NCBI RefSeq assembly: GCF_019968905.1
Contig: NZ_CP079946.1
Coordinates: 1,984,001-2,048,000 of the forward strand
DNA length: 64,000 nt
Origin: Corallococcus sp. EGB
GTDB lineage: Bacteria; Myxococcota; Myxococcia; Myxococcales; Myxococcaceae
Direction: 5' to 3'
The translations under genes and the position numbers were made by a program. Position 1 is the stretch's first letter. The number at the start of each line of letters is the position of its first letter. The notes beneath the pieces were generated by a model. It made no database searches and was not told the DNA's origin. It saw nothing but the letters and a program-made list of their open reading frames with translations. Below, piece after piece: positions 26,205-35,197 of the stretch.

Positions 26205-27257
26205 TTACCGAGGCCCGCTGACGAAGGCCTCCCAGTCGTCTGGCTGGACCGTGACGCCCGACCACTTTTGCCAGGCGGTGACCTCCGCCTTCCAGGTCGC
26301 GGCGCCTCCTCGCAGCGGGAACGCACGCGTGACCGCGAGCCGATGAACCCGTTCGTGTGCGCGAAGGAGGCGTTGATTGACGGTCTCCACGTCGCCCGGC
26401 TTCGAGCGGAGGCGGACTTCCGCCGCGAGCAGGGAACCCGTCCGGCGGTTTCGCGTCCCTTCATCCTCCGGCACGGGTTTCTCGAAGACGCTCCACAACC
26501 CCAGCAACGGCGGCTCGCGGCCTTCCAGGAGCGCCGCGTGCAACCGGTCGTGGCCATCCACCACGAGCCACTTCTGCACCAGCGCGAAGTAGAGCAGCAG
26601 GACCGGCGGCAGCGTTCCGTCCCGCGCGTGCTTGCGCCATGCCTTCACCCGTCCGTCCCCTTCTATCGACGTGGCACGAAGCTGCATGACTCCGCCGCTG
26701 CGCTCCACAAGCTCATCGGACTCCGCCCAGGACCAGGCCTCCGAGCGGAAGGGCTGGGAGCGCAGAGCCCTGTCGAGCGCGCAGGGGGGCTCGGGCAACT
26801 CCCCCATTCCTGCGCTGGGCATGCAGGGATAGCCCGATGCTTTTGTCGTGGGAATTGCCTGGAGGGGCCGCAAACACCATCGCCCGGCGTGAAGCAGTGA
26901 AGGTGTGGCCTCGTCGAACCGACGGATCCAGGACCGGCTCCACGCCGCCCACCAGCCGGGTGAACCCGGGTCCGGGTAACGCCGGGCCTCCTCCGCGGTG
27001 ATGGGAGGAATCGCGCCCGTAAGGTTCGCCGGGCCGCGCAACCAGGCACACCCCTCCCACAAGTCATCAACCCGCATCCAGAACAGCGGCTGCCCGCCGT
27101 GCATCACGCGCAGAAGGTACGGCCGGGTGGCCTCGACATGGAGCAGGGGCCGCCGCAGCCAGTGTCCCCAGGAGGGAACGGTCAGCAGCAGCCCGGGGCC
27201 TCCCACGGGCATCCGCCAATCCGTGTCATCCGCAGTCGCGGCGATTCGTGGCTGCAT
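26205..27257 (-). CDS. Hypothetical protein with ParB/sulfiredoxin-like motif
   Basis: The 350-residue protein is Trp- and Arg-rich. A stretch near residue 235 (KWLVVDGHDRLHAALLEG) resembles the DGxHR loop of ParB/Srx-fold proteins, where it binds a nucleotide. No other domain is recognised and no signal peptide is seen. It lies downstream of the amylase terminator in the same direction. Confidence 0.55.
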   Translation of the reverse strand: MQPRIAATADDTDWRMPVGGPGLLLTVPSWGHWLRRPLLHVEATRPYLLRVMHGGQPLFWMRVDDLWEGCAWLRGPANLTGAIPPITAEEARRYPDPGSPGWWAAWSRSWIRRFDEATPSLLHAGRWCLRPLQAIPTTKASGYPCMPSAGMGELPEPPCALDRALRSQPFRSEAWSWAESDELVERSGGVMQLRATSIEGDGRVKAWRKHARDGTLPPVLLLYFALVQKWLVVDGHDRLHAALLEGREPPLLGLWSVFEKPVPEDEGTRNRRTGSLLAAEVRLRSKPGDVETVNQRLLRAHERVHRLAVTRAFPLRGGAATWKAEVTAWQKWSGVTVQPDDWEAFVSGPR

Positions 27258-27289
27258 CGGGCGTCTCCTGGGCCCGACACTACACCCGA

Positions 27290-27316
27290 CGGCGGGCCCG
27301 GCCTCCAGGCCCGCCG
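27290..27316 (-). terminator. Terminator hairpin of the amylase gene
   Basis: A perfect 9-bp stem (CGGCGGGCC pairing with GGCCCGCCG) with a 9-nt loop lies 18 bp after the stop of the large minus-strand amylase gene. Confidence 0.6.
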
Positions 27317-27334
27317 CGAGGTGCGTTCATCCGC

Positions 27335-30300
27335 TCAGCGCCAAGTGTCGTTCACGGCCGAGGTGCCCGTGGCCGGCGTCGTCAGGGTGCGGTTGGCGCC
27401 GCTCTCCCAGGTGACGTTGTTGGCGGCGTCCATCTTGATGAACTTGTACTCAATCGCCGTGGAGCCCGGCAGTCCGACGGCCGCGCTCCACGTGGGGTAG
27501 TTCGCCGGGGACAGCAGGATGGCACTGGCTGGACTCCAGCTCCCCAGCGCGGCGACGTTGCCGACCACGTACACGTTCTGCCCCATCACCGTGCTGGCCG
27601 TGACGCTGAACGTGACCGTGGCTCCGCTGGTGGACGTGGTGACGGAGAGCGCGGTGCTCGCCGAGGACGTATTGCCCGCCGCGTCGCGTGCCTTCACCGT
27701 GTAGCTATAGGCCGTGTTGGAGGACAGCCCGCTGTCCGTGTAGCTCGTGGACGTGGGCGTGCCCACCTGTGTGCCATTGCGGAACACCAGGTAGCCCGTC
27801 ACGCCGACGTTGTCCGTGGACGCGGTCCAGCTCAAGGACACCGTCGTCGCGGACTTCGACGGAGACGTCAGGCCAGTGGGCACCGACGGCGCCGTGGTGT
27901 CGCTCACCGGCGCGCCTGTCGTGATGACACCCGCGTTGAACGTGGAGGTGCCCGGGGGGAACAGGTAGTTGCTGCCGTTGTTGTTGTCCCACGTGCCGCT
28001 GCCGTTGTTGAAGTCCGCCTCCAACTGCTGCACGGAGCCCAGGTTCACCGTGTACTTCGCGTAGCCTGCCACCTCCGCGTCTGGCATGGGCACACCCGGA
28101 GGCGTCGTCCACGTGCCGCCCGCCGGCCGGTAGTGGATGTACGGCGTGGCGAAGCCCTTCTTGTAATAGACCGTCGTCGTGTACCCCAGGCCGGTGGTGA
28201 CGGAGAGCGCCGCGCTGGCGACACTGGTGTTGCCCGCCGCGTCGCGAGCCTTCACGGTGTAGCTGTATGTCGTGCTCGAGGACAGCCCCGTGTCCGTGTA
28301 CGTCGTCGCCGTGGGCGCAGCGACCTGGGTGCCATTGCGGAACACGAGGTAATCACTCACACCGTAGTTGTCCGTGGCGGCCGTCCAGCTCAGCACGACC
28401 GAAGAACTGGTGACACCTGAAGCAGAGAGCCCCGCGGGCGCGGACGGAGCCGTGGTGTCCGGGGGCAGGGTGGTGACGGAGAGCGCGCTGCTCGCCGCGG
28501 AGGTATTTCCCGCCGCGTCCCGAGCCTTCACCGTATAGCTATACGCCGTGCCCGCCGTGAGCCCGCTGTCCGTGTAGCTCGTCGTGGAAGGCGAGCCCAC
28601 CTGCGTGCCATTGCGGAACACCTGGTAGCCCGTCACGCCCACGTTGTCCGTGGAGGCCGTCCACGTCAGCGTCACCGAACGGTCCGTGCGCGTCGCCGCG
28701 AGCCCCGTGGGCACCGACGGCGCCGTGGTGTCCACGCGCAGGAACGGATAGGTGCCCACCACCGAGCCGTTGAGGTCCTCGATGTACTTGCCGCCCTCCA
28801 GCCGGTACCTCCCCGCGCCCACGTACACGGATTGGAGCTCGCTGCGGGTCACGTTGCCGCGCGCGTCGGTTGCCTCGACGTAGTAGTCGAGCACCTGGTC
28901 GCGATAGGCGCCCAGGTACACGTAATAGAGGTCGCCAATCTCCTGCGCGGCCACCTTCTGCATCACCGGCAGGTGCGCCGGCTGCCACGCCACGCCGTTC
29001 ATCACCGGCCGCAACTCACGGCGCTGGAGCGGGTAATCCACCCACGCGCCCACGCGCGACGGGTCGATGTTCGGCACGCCCGAGGCCTTCAGCGCCACCG
29101 GATCGTAGACGCGGGGCGTGTTGTCCAACGGGTCGATGCTCTTCGCCGTGTGCACGCGCACGCGCGCCTTGATGCTGGCGATGCCGCTCACGTCGAACGC
29201 ATAGGTATACAGCGCGAAGTTGTTGTCGAAGTGGTGCAGCGTCCACCCCTCCGACTTGTCGGTGTTGGCGCTGCCCGGGTTGTATGGCCAGCGCTGCGGC
29301 CACCAGATGGAAGGACCCGTGCGGTCCTGCGCCAGCTGGTCCTGCACGTACGGCTTGGAGAAGGAGAGGGACTGGTTGAAGGACAGCGTGGGCTTCACGT
29401 TGTCGTCCACGTTCTCGTCGTAGTAGCCGAAGCCGGAGTCCATGGCCGGCAGGAGGAAGTACCAGGCCAGCTCCGCGGGGTTCGCGCCGCCCGCCCAGTC
29501 ATTCGCCGCGTCGCCCTTCACCGGGAAGGACAGCATCCACGGGTTGAGCTGGTTGCCCGCGTAGGTGACCTGCGAGTCCAGCGCCGTGGTGGGCTTCCAG
29601 TGGTTGGGGTGCGCGTCCAGCCAGACCTGCTCGGCCGTCTTCGCGTAGTTGAGCGCGGCCTGGAGCAGCGCGAAGTTGCGCTCCAGGTAGTGCCAGCCGT
29701 GCTCCAGCGACACCGTCATCCCCTCCTGCACGCCGCTCAGGTTCGTCTTGGGCGCCAGGTTGAGGCCGGTGGCGGAGTTGAAGTCGGGGAACTGCCCCTT
29801 CCAGATGCCGAACGGCAGCCGCCAGTGGTGCCACTGCGGGTCGGACGACGAGTCGCGCGTGTCCACCCAGGACCCGTCCTGCACGTGCACCACGTCCGTG
29901 GTCGCGGGCGTGTTGTTGACCAGGTACTCGTCGATGCCCAGGCACTGCACGCCGCCGGTGCAGGTGACGGCGCGGCCGTTGAGCCACGTGTCGAGCGACC
30001 CCGCGCGCCCGCCGGAGTTGTCGCCGTCATGCGCGAGCACGAAGAACTGCTTCTGGGGCGTGAGCCCCTCGAAGTTGCGCAGCCCCACCACGTCCACGGT
30101 GGCCTGCCCCTCCCAGCCCTCCAGCCAGGAGCCGTTCTGGTTGACCGGGATGCCCACGACGCGCGACTCGGCGCCCGTGGCCGGGTCCACGGCGCGCACC
30201 CAGTGCGGCGTGGAGGCGAAGGGATACTTGTTGCGGATGACCTGCTGCTCGTGCGCCATGGCCTCGCTCACCCACGCGCCCACCGTGCTGGTGTTCTGGA

Positions 30301-31132
30301 GGTCCGCGCGGTTGGGCGGCGACACCAGCGTGTCCGAGCCCGGGTCGTTGAGGAACGGGTAGTCCTTCAGCGTGCGGGAGAAGTGGTTGTCTCCAATGAC
30401 GGCCCACTTCACGCCCAGCTTCGCCAGCGTGGGGATGAGCCGCTCGCTGAAGCCCAGCTCCGTGGGGAAGAAGCCCTTGGAGGACGTGAAGCCCGTGCCC
30501 AGGAAGTACGACTGGGACAGCGTGGCGTTCTGGTAGATGAGGTCCTTGAGGAAGTAGTCCGGCCCCACCAGCGGCCCCATGGAGTGGTGGCCCGTGAAGT
30601 GGATGAGGTCCAGCGTGCGGTTGCCCGCGGGCGTGCGCAGGGTGGTGTACCGGTCCCTCCAGGTCGCGCCCCAGCTGGCGTTGTCGTAGCCGGACACGTT
30701 GCGGCGGGTGACCAGGTCGTTGACGTTGTTCACCACCGCGCCGGACATGGTGACGTGAACCTGTCCCGTGGAGGCATTCGTCTTCATGTCCGCGGCGACG
30801 TCCGGCGGCCAGAACTGATACGCGCCCACCTTCGCGTGGTGCGAGTAGTACGTCACCAGGTCGTCGTGCGGCATGGGCGCGCCCGACGGCAGGAAATAGG
30901 TGTAGTTGGACGGGGGCGACTGTTTGATCTGGATGACCTGCCCGTCATACGCGTAGCGGATGGGGCCGCCCACCGGCGTCGCGTTGTATTGGGTCAGGTC
31001 GTAGTACGCCCAGAAGTTGGGCATGTGATTGTGATACACGTGCGCGGCGGCGATCTGCGCCCGCGCCGGCTGCGCGTGTATCAGGATGACGGCGAACACC
31101 GCGAGCAAGGCCAGTTGCGGCTGTCTTTTCAT
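27335..31132 (-). CDS. Secreted multidomain alpha-amylase, GH119-like, with FnIII, CBM25 and CBM20 modules
   Basis: The 1265-residue protein starts with a Sec signal peptide (MKRQPQLALLAVFAVILIHA). The large N-terminal catalytic region (about 25-750) has HVYHNHMPNFWAYYD, FFPTELGFSERL and LAHDGDN, which look like the GH57/GH119 fold with candidate catalytic Glu and Asp. FnIII repeats follow (three copies of SYTDSGL/SYTVKARDAAGNTS type), interrupted by a CBM25-like domain (TVYYKKGFATPYIHYRPAGG). A CBM20 starch-binding domain ends it (VYVVGNVAALGSWSPASAI). This order and length resemble the GH119 amylase IgtZ as I remember it. The ATG at 31132 has GAGGA 5-6 bp upstream. The GH119 assignment, rather than GH57, is from memory and unverified. 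Confidence 0.75.
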   Translation of the reverse strand: MKRQPQLALLAVFAVILIHAQPARAQIAAAHVYHNHMPNFWAYYDLTQYNATPVGGPIRYAYDGQVIQIKQSPPSNYTYFLPSGAPMPHDDLVTYYSHHAKVGAYQFWPPDVAADMKTNASTGQVHVTMSGAVVNNVNDLVTRRNVSGYDNASWGATWRDRYTTLRTPAGNRTLDLIHFTGHHSMGPLVGPDYFLKDLIYQNATLSQSYFLGTGFTSSKGFFPTELGFSERLIPTLAKLGVKWAVIGDNHFSRTLKDYPFLNDPGSDTLVSPPNRADLQNTSTVGAWVSEAMAHEQQVIRNKYPFASTPHWVRAVDPATGAESRVVGIPVNQNGSWLEGWEGQATVDVVGLRNFEGLTPQKQFFVLAHDGDNSGGRAGSLDTWLNGRAVTCTGGVQCLGIDEYLVNNTPATTDVVHVQDGSWVDTRDSSSDPQWHHWRLPFGIWKGQFPDFNSATGLNLAPKTNLSGVQEGMTVSLEHGWHYLERNFALLQAALNYAKTAEQVWLDAHPNHWKPTTALDSQVTYAGNQLNPWMLSFPVKGDAANDWAGGANPAELAWYFLLPAMDSGFGYYDENVDDNVKPTLSFNQSLSFSKPYVQDQLAQDRTGPSIWWPQRWPYNPGSANTDKSEGWTLHHFDNNFALYTYAFDVSGIASIKARVRVHTAKSIDPLDNTPRVYDPVALKASGVPNIDPSRVGAWVDYPLQRRELRPVMNGVAWQPAHLPVMQKVAAQEIGDLYYVYLGAYRDQVLDYYVEATDARGNVTRSELQSVYVGAGRYRLEGGKYIEDLNGSVVGTYPFLRVDTTAPSVPTGLAATRTDRSVTLTWTASTDNVGVTGYQVFRNGTQVGSPSTTSYTDSGLTAGTAYSYTVKARDAAGNTSAASSALSVTTLPPDTTAPSAPAGLSASGVTSSSVVLSWTAATDNYGVSDYLVFRNGTQVAAPTATTYTDTGLSSSTTYSYTVKARDAAGNTSVASAALSVTTGLGYTTTVYYKKGFATPYIHYRPAGGTWTTPPGVPMPDAEVAGYAKYTVNLGSVQQLEADFNNGSGTWDNNNGSNYLFPPGTSTFNAGVITTGAPVSDTTAPSVPTGLTSPSKSATTVSLSWTASTDNVGVTGYLVFRNGTQVGTPTSTSYTDSGLSSNTAYSYTVKARDAAGNTSSASTALSVTTSTSGATVTFSVTASTVMGQNVYVVGNVAALGSWSPASAILLSPANYPTWSAAVGLPGSTAIEYKFIKMDAANNVTWESGANRTLTTPATGTSAVNDTWR

Positions 31133-31309
31133 GGGCGTCCTCACCGGGCGAGAGGTGCCGCCCGGTGGGCGCTGCTTACTGGCGTTTGATGCAAGATTTC
31201 CCGTGTAAACTGGGAATGACAATCTGTTAATGCGTACTGCATCGCGTCAGGCTTTCGGGAAAGGCTGTCGTTGACAGAGGGGAAGCGGGCCCGGACAGTC
31301 GGGTGCGCC

Positions 31310-34300
31310 ATGGCCACCTATCCCGCGTCAGCCCGTGAAGCCTTTGTCCAGTTGCGTACGCTTTCGGAGGCGTTGTCCCGGCCGGAGGAGCGCCCGCGGG
31401 CACTGGCGGAGCTGCGCGAGCTGGCGGAGCTGGCTCGGAACCAGCCGGAGGGGGCGCCGCTGCGGCTGGCGTCGGTGGTGGTGGCGGTGGGCGCGTCCCA
31501 GGAGCGGCTGGAGCTCTTGATTCCGCCGTCCATCTTCGCGCCCGAGGCGTGGGCCTTCACGTTCCTGGAGGGGCTCTTGAAGGTCCCCCTGGACGAGTAC
31601 GCCGGCAAGCACCTGGTGGAGGTGGGCTCCGGCTCCGGGTGGATCTGCATCGCGCTGGCGAAGTTCACGGGGCTCCAGCGCATCCGCGGGCTGGACCTGA
31701 ACCCGCAGGCCCCGGCGGTGGGGCTGTGCAATGCGTGGCTCAACGGCGACGAGCAGCTGGTGTCGCGGCTGTCGTTCGGGGAGAGCGACCTGCTGTTGAG
31801 CCTGCCGCAGACTCCCACGTGGGACTTCATCGTCGGGTGCATCCCGCAGGTGCTGCGCGGTGACGAGCTGCCCGCGGAGCTGGCGCAGGCGGATGAGCAG
31901 GCGCTGTTGGACCTGTCCAACTACACCTCGTTGCAGAACGTCTACGAGGACCACTTCGGCCTGGGGCTCATCGCGCGGCTGCTCAATGAGGCGCCGGAGC
32001 GGCTGCTGCCGGGAGGGCGGCTGCTCTTGAACCTGGCGGGCCGTCCGGGGCGCGCCATCATCGCGCGGATGTTCACCCGGCGCGGCTTCACGACCCGGGT
32101 GCGCGTGGCGCGGCGGGTGATGCAGGCGGCGGACACGGACATCCGCCCGCTGGTGTCGCTGGAGCAGCGCACCGGGCGCGAGTTCGAGTTCTTCATGGAG
32201 GCCCACAGCCCGGAGCCCCTGCGCGCGGCGACGGCGCTGGGCTGGCTCCAGGCGGGTCACCCCATCTGGCACGAGGTGGCGGTGTGGGAGGCGCACCTGT
32301 CGCTGCCCCGGGAGACGCTGGCCCTGCGCTCCTCCCTGCGCTCGCTGGGCATCGCGGCGCTCCAGGAGGAGTTGGATCTGGGGGCGGCGTCCGCGGAGCA
32401 GCTGGGGTTCGTCACGGCGCTCGCGGAGCGGCTGTCGCAGGCGCCGTACCTGCCCTACGCGCACGAGGCCGGAGACGCGTCCTTCCGCAGGCTGGTGGCG
32501 CGCTACCTGGACCGCCACTTCGGCCTGAGGTTGTCGGAGGACTCGGTGTTCGTCGCGCCCGAGCGCGAGCAGGCCGTCTATTCCTTCCTGCTCGCCACGT
32601 GCGACCCCGGGGACGCGGTGCTGGTGTCGCGCAGCCTGCATCCGCTCTATGCCCGCGCGCTGGACAAGGCGGGCGTGCGCGCCACCGTGACGCACGACAC
32701 GCTGGGGGAGATCCGCCGCCTGCTGACGGCCTTCGACGTGAAGGCGGTGCTCCTGACGGTGGAGCCGGGCGAGCGCACCAACCTGGCGGTGCTGCGCGAC
32801 ATCGTGACGGAGGCCGCGCGGCGGGGCATCTGGGTAGTGCTGGACGAGAGCGCCTTCTTCAACATCACCGGGGAGGTGGAGCCGCGCACCCTCTTCGAGT
32901 TCCTCGCGCGGACGCCGCACGCGCCCAACCTGGTCATCTTGTACGGCCTCATCAAGAACGCCGTGTGGCCGGACCTGGAGCTGACGTTGCTGCTGCCCGT
33001 GCCGGAGCGGCTGCGCGCGGACCTGGAGGTGGCGGCGGAGGTGACGTACTCGCGCATCAGCGTCCTGGCGGAGTGGTTCTACGAGCGCACCTTCTCCGAG
33101 CTGCTCGCCTTCCGCATGGCCTTCGCGGAGCCGGAGCCGCCCTCGCCGCACCGGGTGCCGGAGGTGCCGTTGCCGCGCTCGCAGCGCATCGCGAAGCTGG
33201 AGGCGCTGCCGGCGTTCGCGCCGAAGTTCTTCCGCGAGGACGACCCGGAGCTCGTGCGCCTGGACTACGGCGAGAACGAGGGCCCGCTGCCGCTGCCGCT
33301 GGTGGAGGGGCTCATCGCGGCGGGCGTGGCGCCGCGCTCGGAGGGAGCGCAGACGGGGCTGTCGGAGGCCGTGGCGGCCTTCCTGCTGGAGACGCGAGGG
33401 GCCCGCTATGCCCCCGAGGACGTCGTGGTGGCTCCCGGTGTCTGGCCGCTCATGCACCATCTGGGCGTGGCGCTGCGCCAGCGGTTGGGGCGGGCGCCGC
33501 GTGTGTTCCTGGTGACGCCCTGTTACGGCGTGCTCGCGCCCACGTTCCTCGCTGCGGGGTGCGAGGTGGAGACCGGGCCGGTGGGCACGCTCCTGTCGCG
33601 CCGGTCGCGGGGAGGGCCGCCGGATGCGGTGGTGTTGTCTCAGCCGGCGAACCCCACGGGACACTACCTGTCGCACGAGGAGCTGATGGCGCTGGCGACG
33701 TTCGTGGTGGAGCAGCGCTGCCTCTGGATATCGGATGAAATCTTCGGCCTGGTGAACCTCACCAACCCCACGGCGGAGACGGTGCACAGCCCGGTGACGC
33801 TGGAGGGCGCGGTACCCGGCATCGGCGCGCGGACGGTGCTGCTGGGCGGACTGTCGAAGGAGTTCGCGGCCGGAGGCCTGCGGGTGGGCTGGGTGGCCAC
33901 GAAGGACCGGGCGCTGGTGACGGCGCTGCGAGACAGCGCCCCGGGCGTGCTGCACACGCCCACTGCGCGAGCGGCGGCATACCTGTACGCGGCCCATGCG
34001 CGCGGACCGGATGGACAGCTGCTCTACGTCGCGAGGCACAAGGCGCTGAGGAGCTATCTGGCGCGGATGCGGCGCGACCTGGCGGAGAAGCGGGCCTTGA
34101 TCGCGGAGGCCCTGCCCGACGACGGCCGCGCGGAGGCCACGGAGGTGGGTGGCCTGTTCGTCGCGCCGAGGATGACGGCGTGGCTGGGGCGCTCGATGGA
34201 GGGAGTGAAGCTCACGCCGGACAACCTGCCGCGCATCATCTACGAGCACACCCACGTGGTGCTCAACGGCGGCGCGTGGTGCGGCGACCCGGAGCGTGTG

Positions 34301-34381
34301 CGCGCGGTGTTCTCGATTCCCCGGGAGAAGCTGTTGAAGGCCCGCGACCGCCTGCGGGCCTTCGGTCAGCGGCTGCGCTGA
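31310..34381 (+). CDS. Plant-type methionine S-methyltransferase (methyltransferase plus two aminotransferase-like domains)
   Basis: The 1023-residue protein has a SAM-binding domain with motif I VEVGSGSGWICIALA (103-117). Next come WDFIVGCIPQVL, LSNYTSLQNVYEDHFGLGLIA, LAGRPGRAII and VMQAADTDI, which closely match plant methionine S-methyltransferase (SAM + Met to S-methylmethionine). As in plants, a degenerate aminotransferase-like middle (about 380-610) and a C-terminal class I/II aminotransferase domain follow (about 640-1020). The latter keeps QPANPTG, ISDEIFG and the PLP lysine in GGLSKEFAAGG (Lys850), which I recall plants having lost. The ATG at 31310 is preferred over a TTG at 31271. 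A single gene followed by the repeat array. Confidence 0.85.
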   Translation: MATYPASAREAFVQLRTLSEALSRPEERPRALAELRELAELARNQPEGAPLRLASVVVAVGASQERLELLIPPSIFAPEAWAFTFLEGLLKVPLDEYAGKHLVEVGSGSGWICIALAKFTGLQRIRGLDLNPQAPAVGLCNAWLNGDEQLVSRLSFGESDLLLSLPQTPTWDFIVGCIPQVLRGDELPAELAQADEQALLDLSNYTSLQNVYEDHFGLGLIARLLNEAPERLLPGGRLLLNLAGRPGRAIIARMFTRRGFTTRVRVARRVMQAADTDIRPLVSLEQRTGREFEFFMEAHSPEPLRAATALGWLQAGHPIWHEVAVWEAHLSLPRETLALRSSLRSLGIAALQEELDLGAASAEQLGFVTALAERLSQAPYLPYAHEAGDASFRRLVARYLDRHFGLRLSEDSVFVAPEREQAVYSFLLATCDPGDAVLVSRSLHPLYARALDKAGVRATVTHDTLGEIRRLLTAFDVKAVLLTVEPGERTNLAVLRDIVTEAARRGIWVVLDESAFFNITGEVEPRTLFEFLARTPHAPNLVILYGLIKNAVWPDLELTLLLPVPERLRADLEVAAEVTYSRISVLAEWFYERTFSELLAFRMAFAEPEPPSPHRVPEVPLPRSQRIAKLEALPAFAPKFFREDDPELVRLDYGENEGPLPLPLVEGLIAAGVAPRSEGAQTGLSEAVAAFLLETRGARYAPEDVVVAPGVWPLMHHLGVALRQRLGRAPRVFLVTPCYGVLAPTFLAAGCEVETGPVGTLLSRRSRGGPPDAVVLSQPANPTGHYLSHEELMALATFVVEQRCLWISDEIFGLVNLTNPTAETVHSPVTLEGAVPGIGARTVLLGGLSKEFAAGGLRVGWVATKDRALVTALRDSAPGVLHTPTARAAAYLYAAHARGPDGQLLYVARHKALRSYLARMRRDLAEKRALIAEALPDDGRAEATEVGGLFVAPRMTAWLGRSMEGVKLTPDNLPRIIYEHTHVVLNGGAWCGDPERVRAVFSIPREKLLKARDRLRAFGQRLR

Positions 34382-34434
34382 CGGGGGCTGCGTGGCGTCA
34401 AGGCATGACCCTGCTGCCGGGGCGGCGTAAGCCA

Positions 34435-35197
34435 AACCTGTCCGACAGTCGGACAGGTCTCCGCCTCCTGGGCGGAGCGGGTGCTCCCCGCCGCGATTCT
34501 CCAAACCTGTCGGACGGTCCGACAGGTCTCCGGTACCTGGCTGGGCGAAGCGGCAACTCCCAGTCGCGCTGGCCCGGGCTTGTCCGACAGTCGGACAGGT
34601 TTCCGAGGCTCGGATGAAACGGGGCGCATCCCGACCGCGCGGTTCCGAACCTGTCCGACAGGTTTCTGCGGCTGGAATAGAAACGGGAGCATCCCAGCCG
34701 CACCCGTTCCGAACTTGTCCGACGGTTGGACCGGTTTCCGCTACCGCGACGAAGCGGATGCTCTCGGCCTCGCCGTTCCAACCGTGTCCGACAGTCGGAC
34801 AGGTCTCCGCCTCCCGGACGCGGACGCCTCCGGCCACAGCGTTCCGAACTTGTCCGACAGTCGGTCAGGTTTTCGCCGCCTGGCCGATACGGGAGCGTTC
34901 CGGCCGCAGGGTCCCGAACTTGTTCGACAGTCGGACAGGGGTTCGCCGCCGGCCCGAACCGGGCCGCTCCCGCCGTGCCTTTCAAACATGTCGGACAGTC
35001 AGACAAGTTTCGGCGTCCGGGCCGAGGCGGGCCGTTCCCGGCCTCATCGTTCCGAACCTGTCGGACAGTCAGACAGGTTTCGGCCTCCCGGCCGAAATGA
35101 GCCGCTCCCAGCCGTACCGTTCCGAACTTGTCGGACAGTCGGACAGGTTTCGGCCTCCCGGCCGAAATGAGCCGCTCCCAGCCGTACCGTTCCGAAC
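34435..35197. repeat. Palindromic repeat array 2 (left part, 70-bp units)
   Basis: Repeat units begin near 34435, 34504, 34578, 34648, 34712, 34781, 34847, 34917, 34985, 35055 and 35125, with a further unit at 35195 cut by the IS element. Spacing is 68-74 bp and settles to exactly 70. Each unit has the core AACNTGTC(C/G)GACAGTCGGACAGG-type dyad. The right-hand units add a second inverted repeat, TTTCGGCC...GGCCGAAA. The unit at 34648 lacks 8 bp of the dyad. Left units have the palindromic TGTCCGACA form; right units have TGTCGGACA. No gene is supported inside. Confidence 0.9.

Noticed and set aside
28832..31189. Plus-strand frame of 785 codons opposite the amylase
   Set aside because: Val/Arg/His-rich composition without motifs; the amylase is on the minus strand.
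31328..34837. Minus-strand frame of 1169 codons opposite the methyltransferase
   Set aside because: Arg/Gln/His-rich shadow of a gene with clear family motifs on the plus strand.
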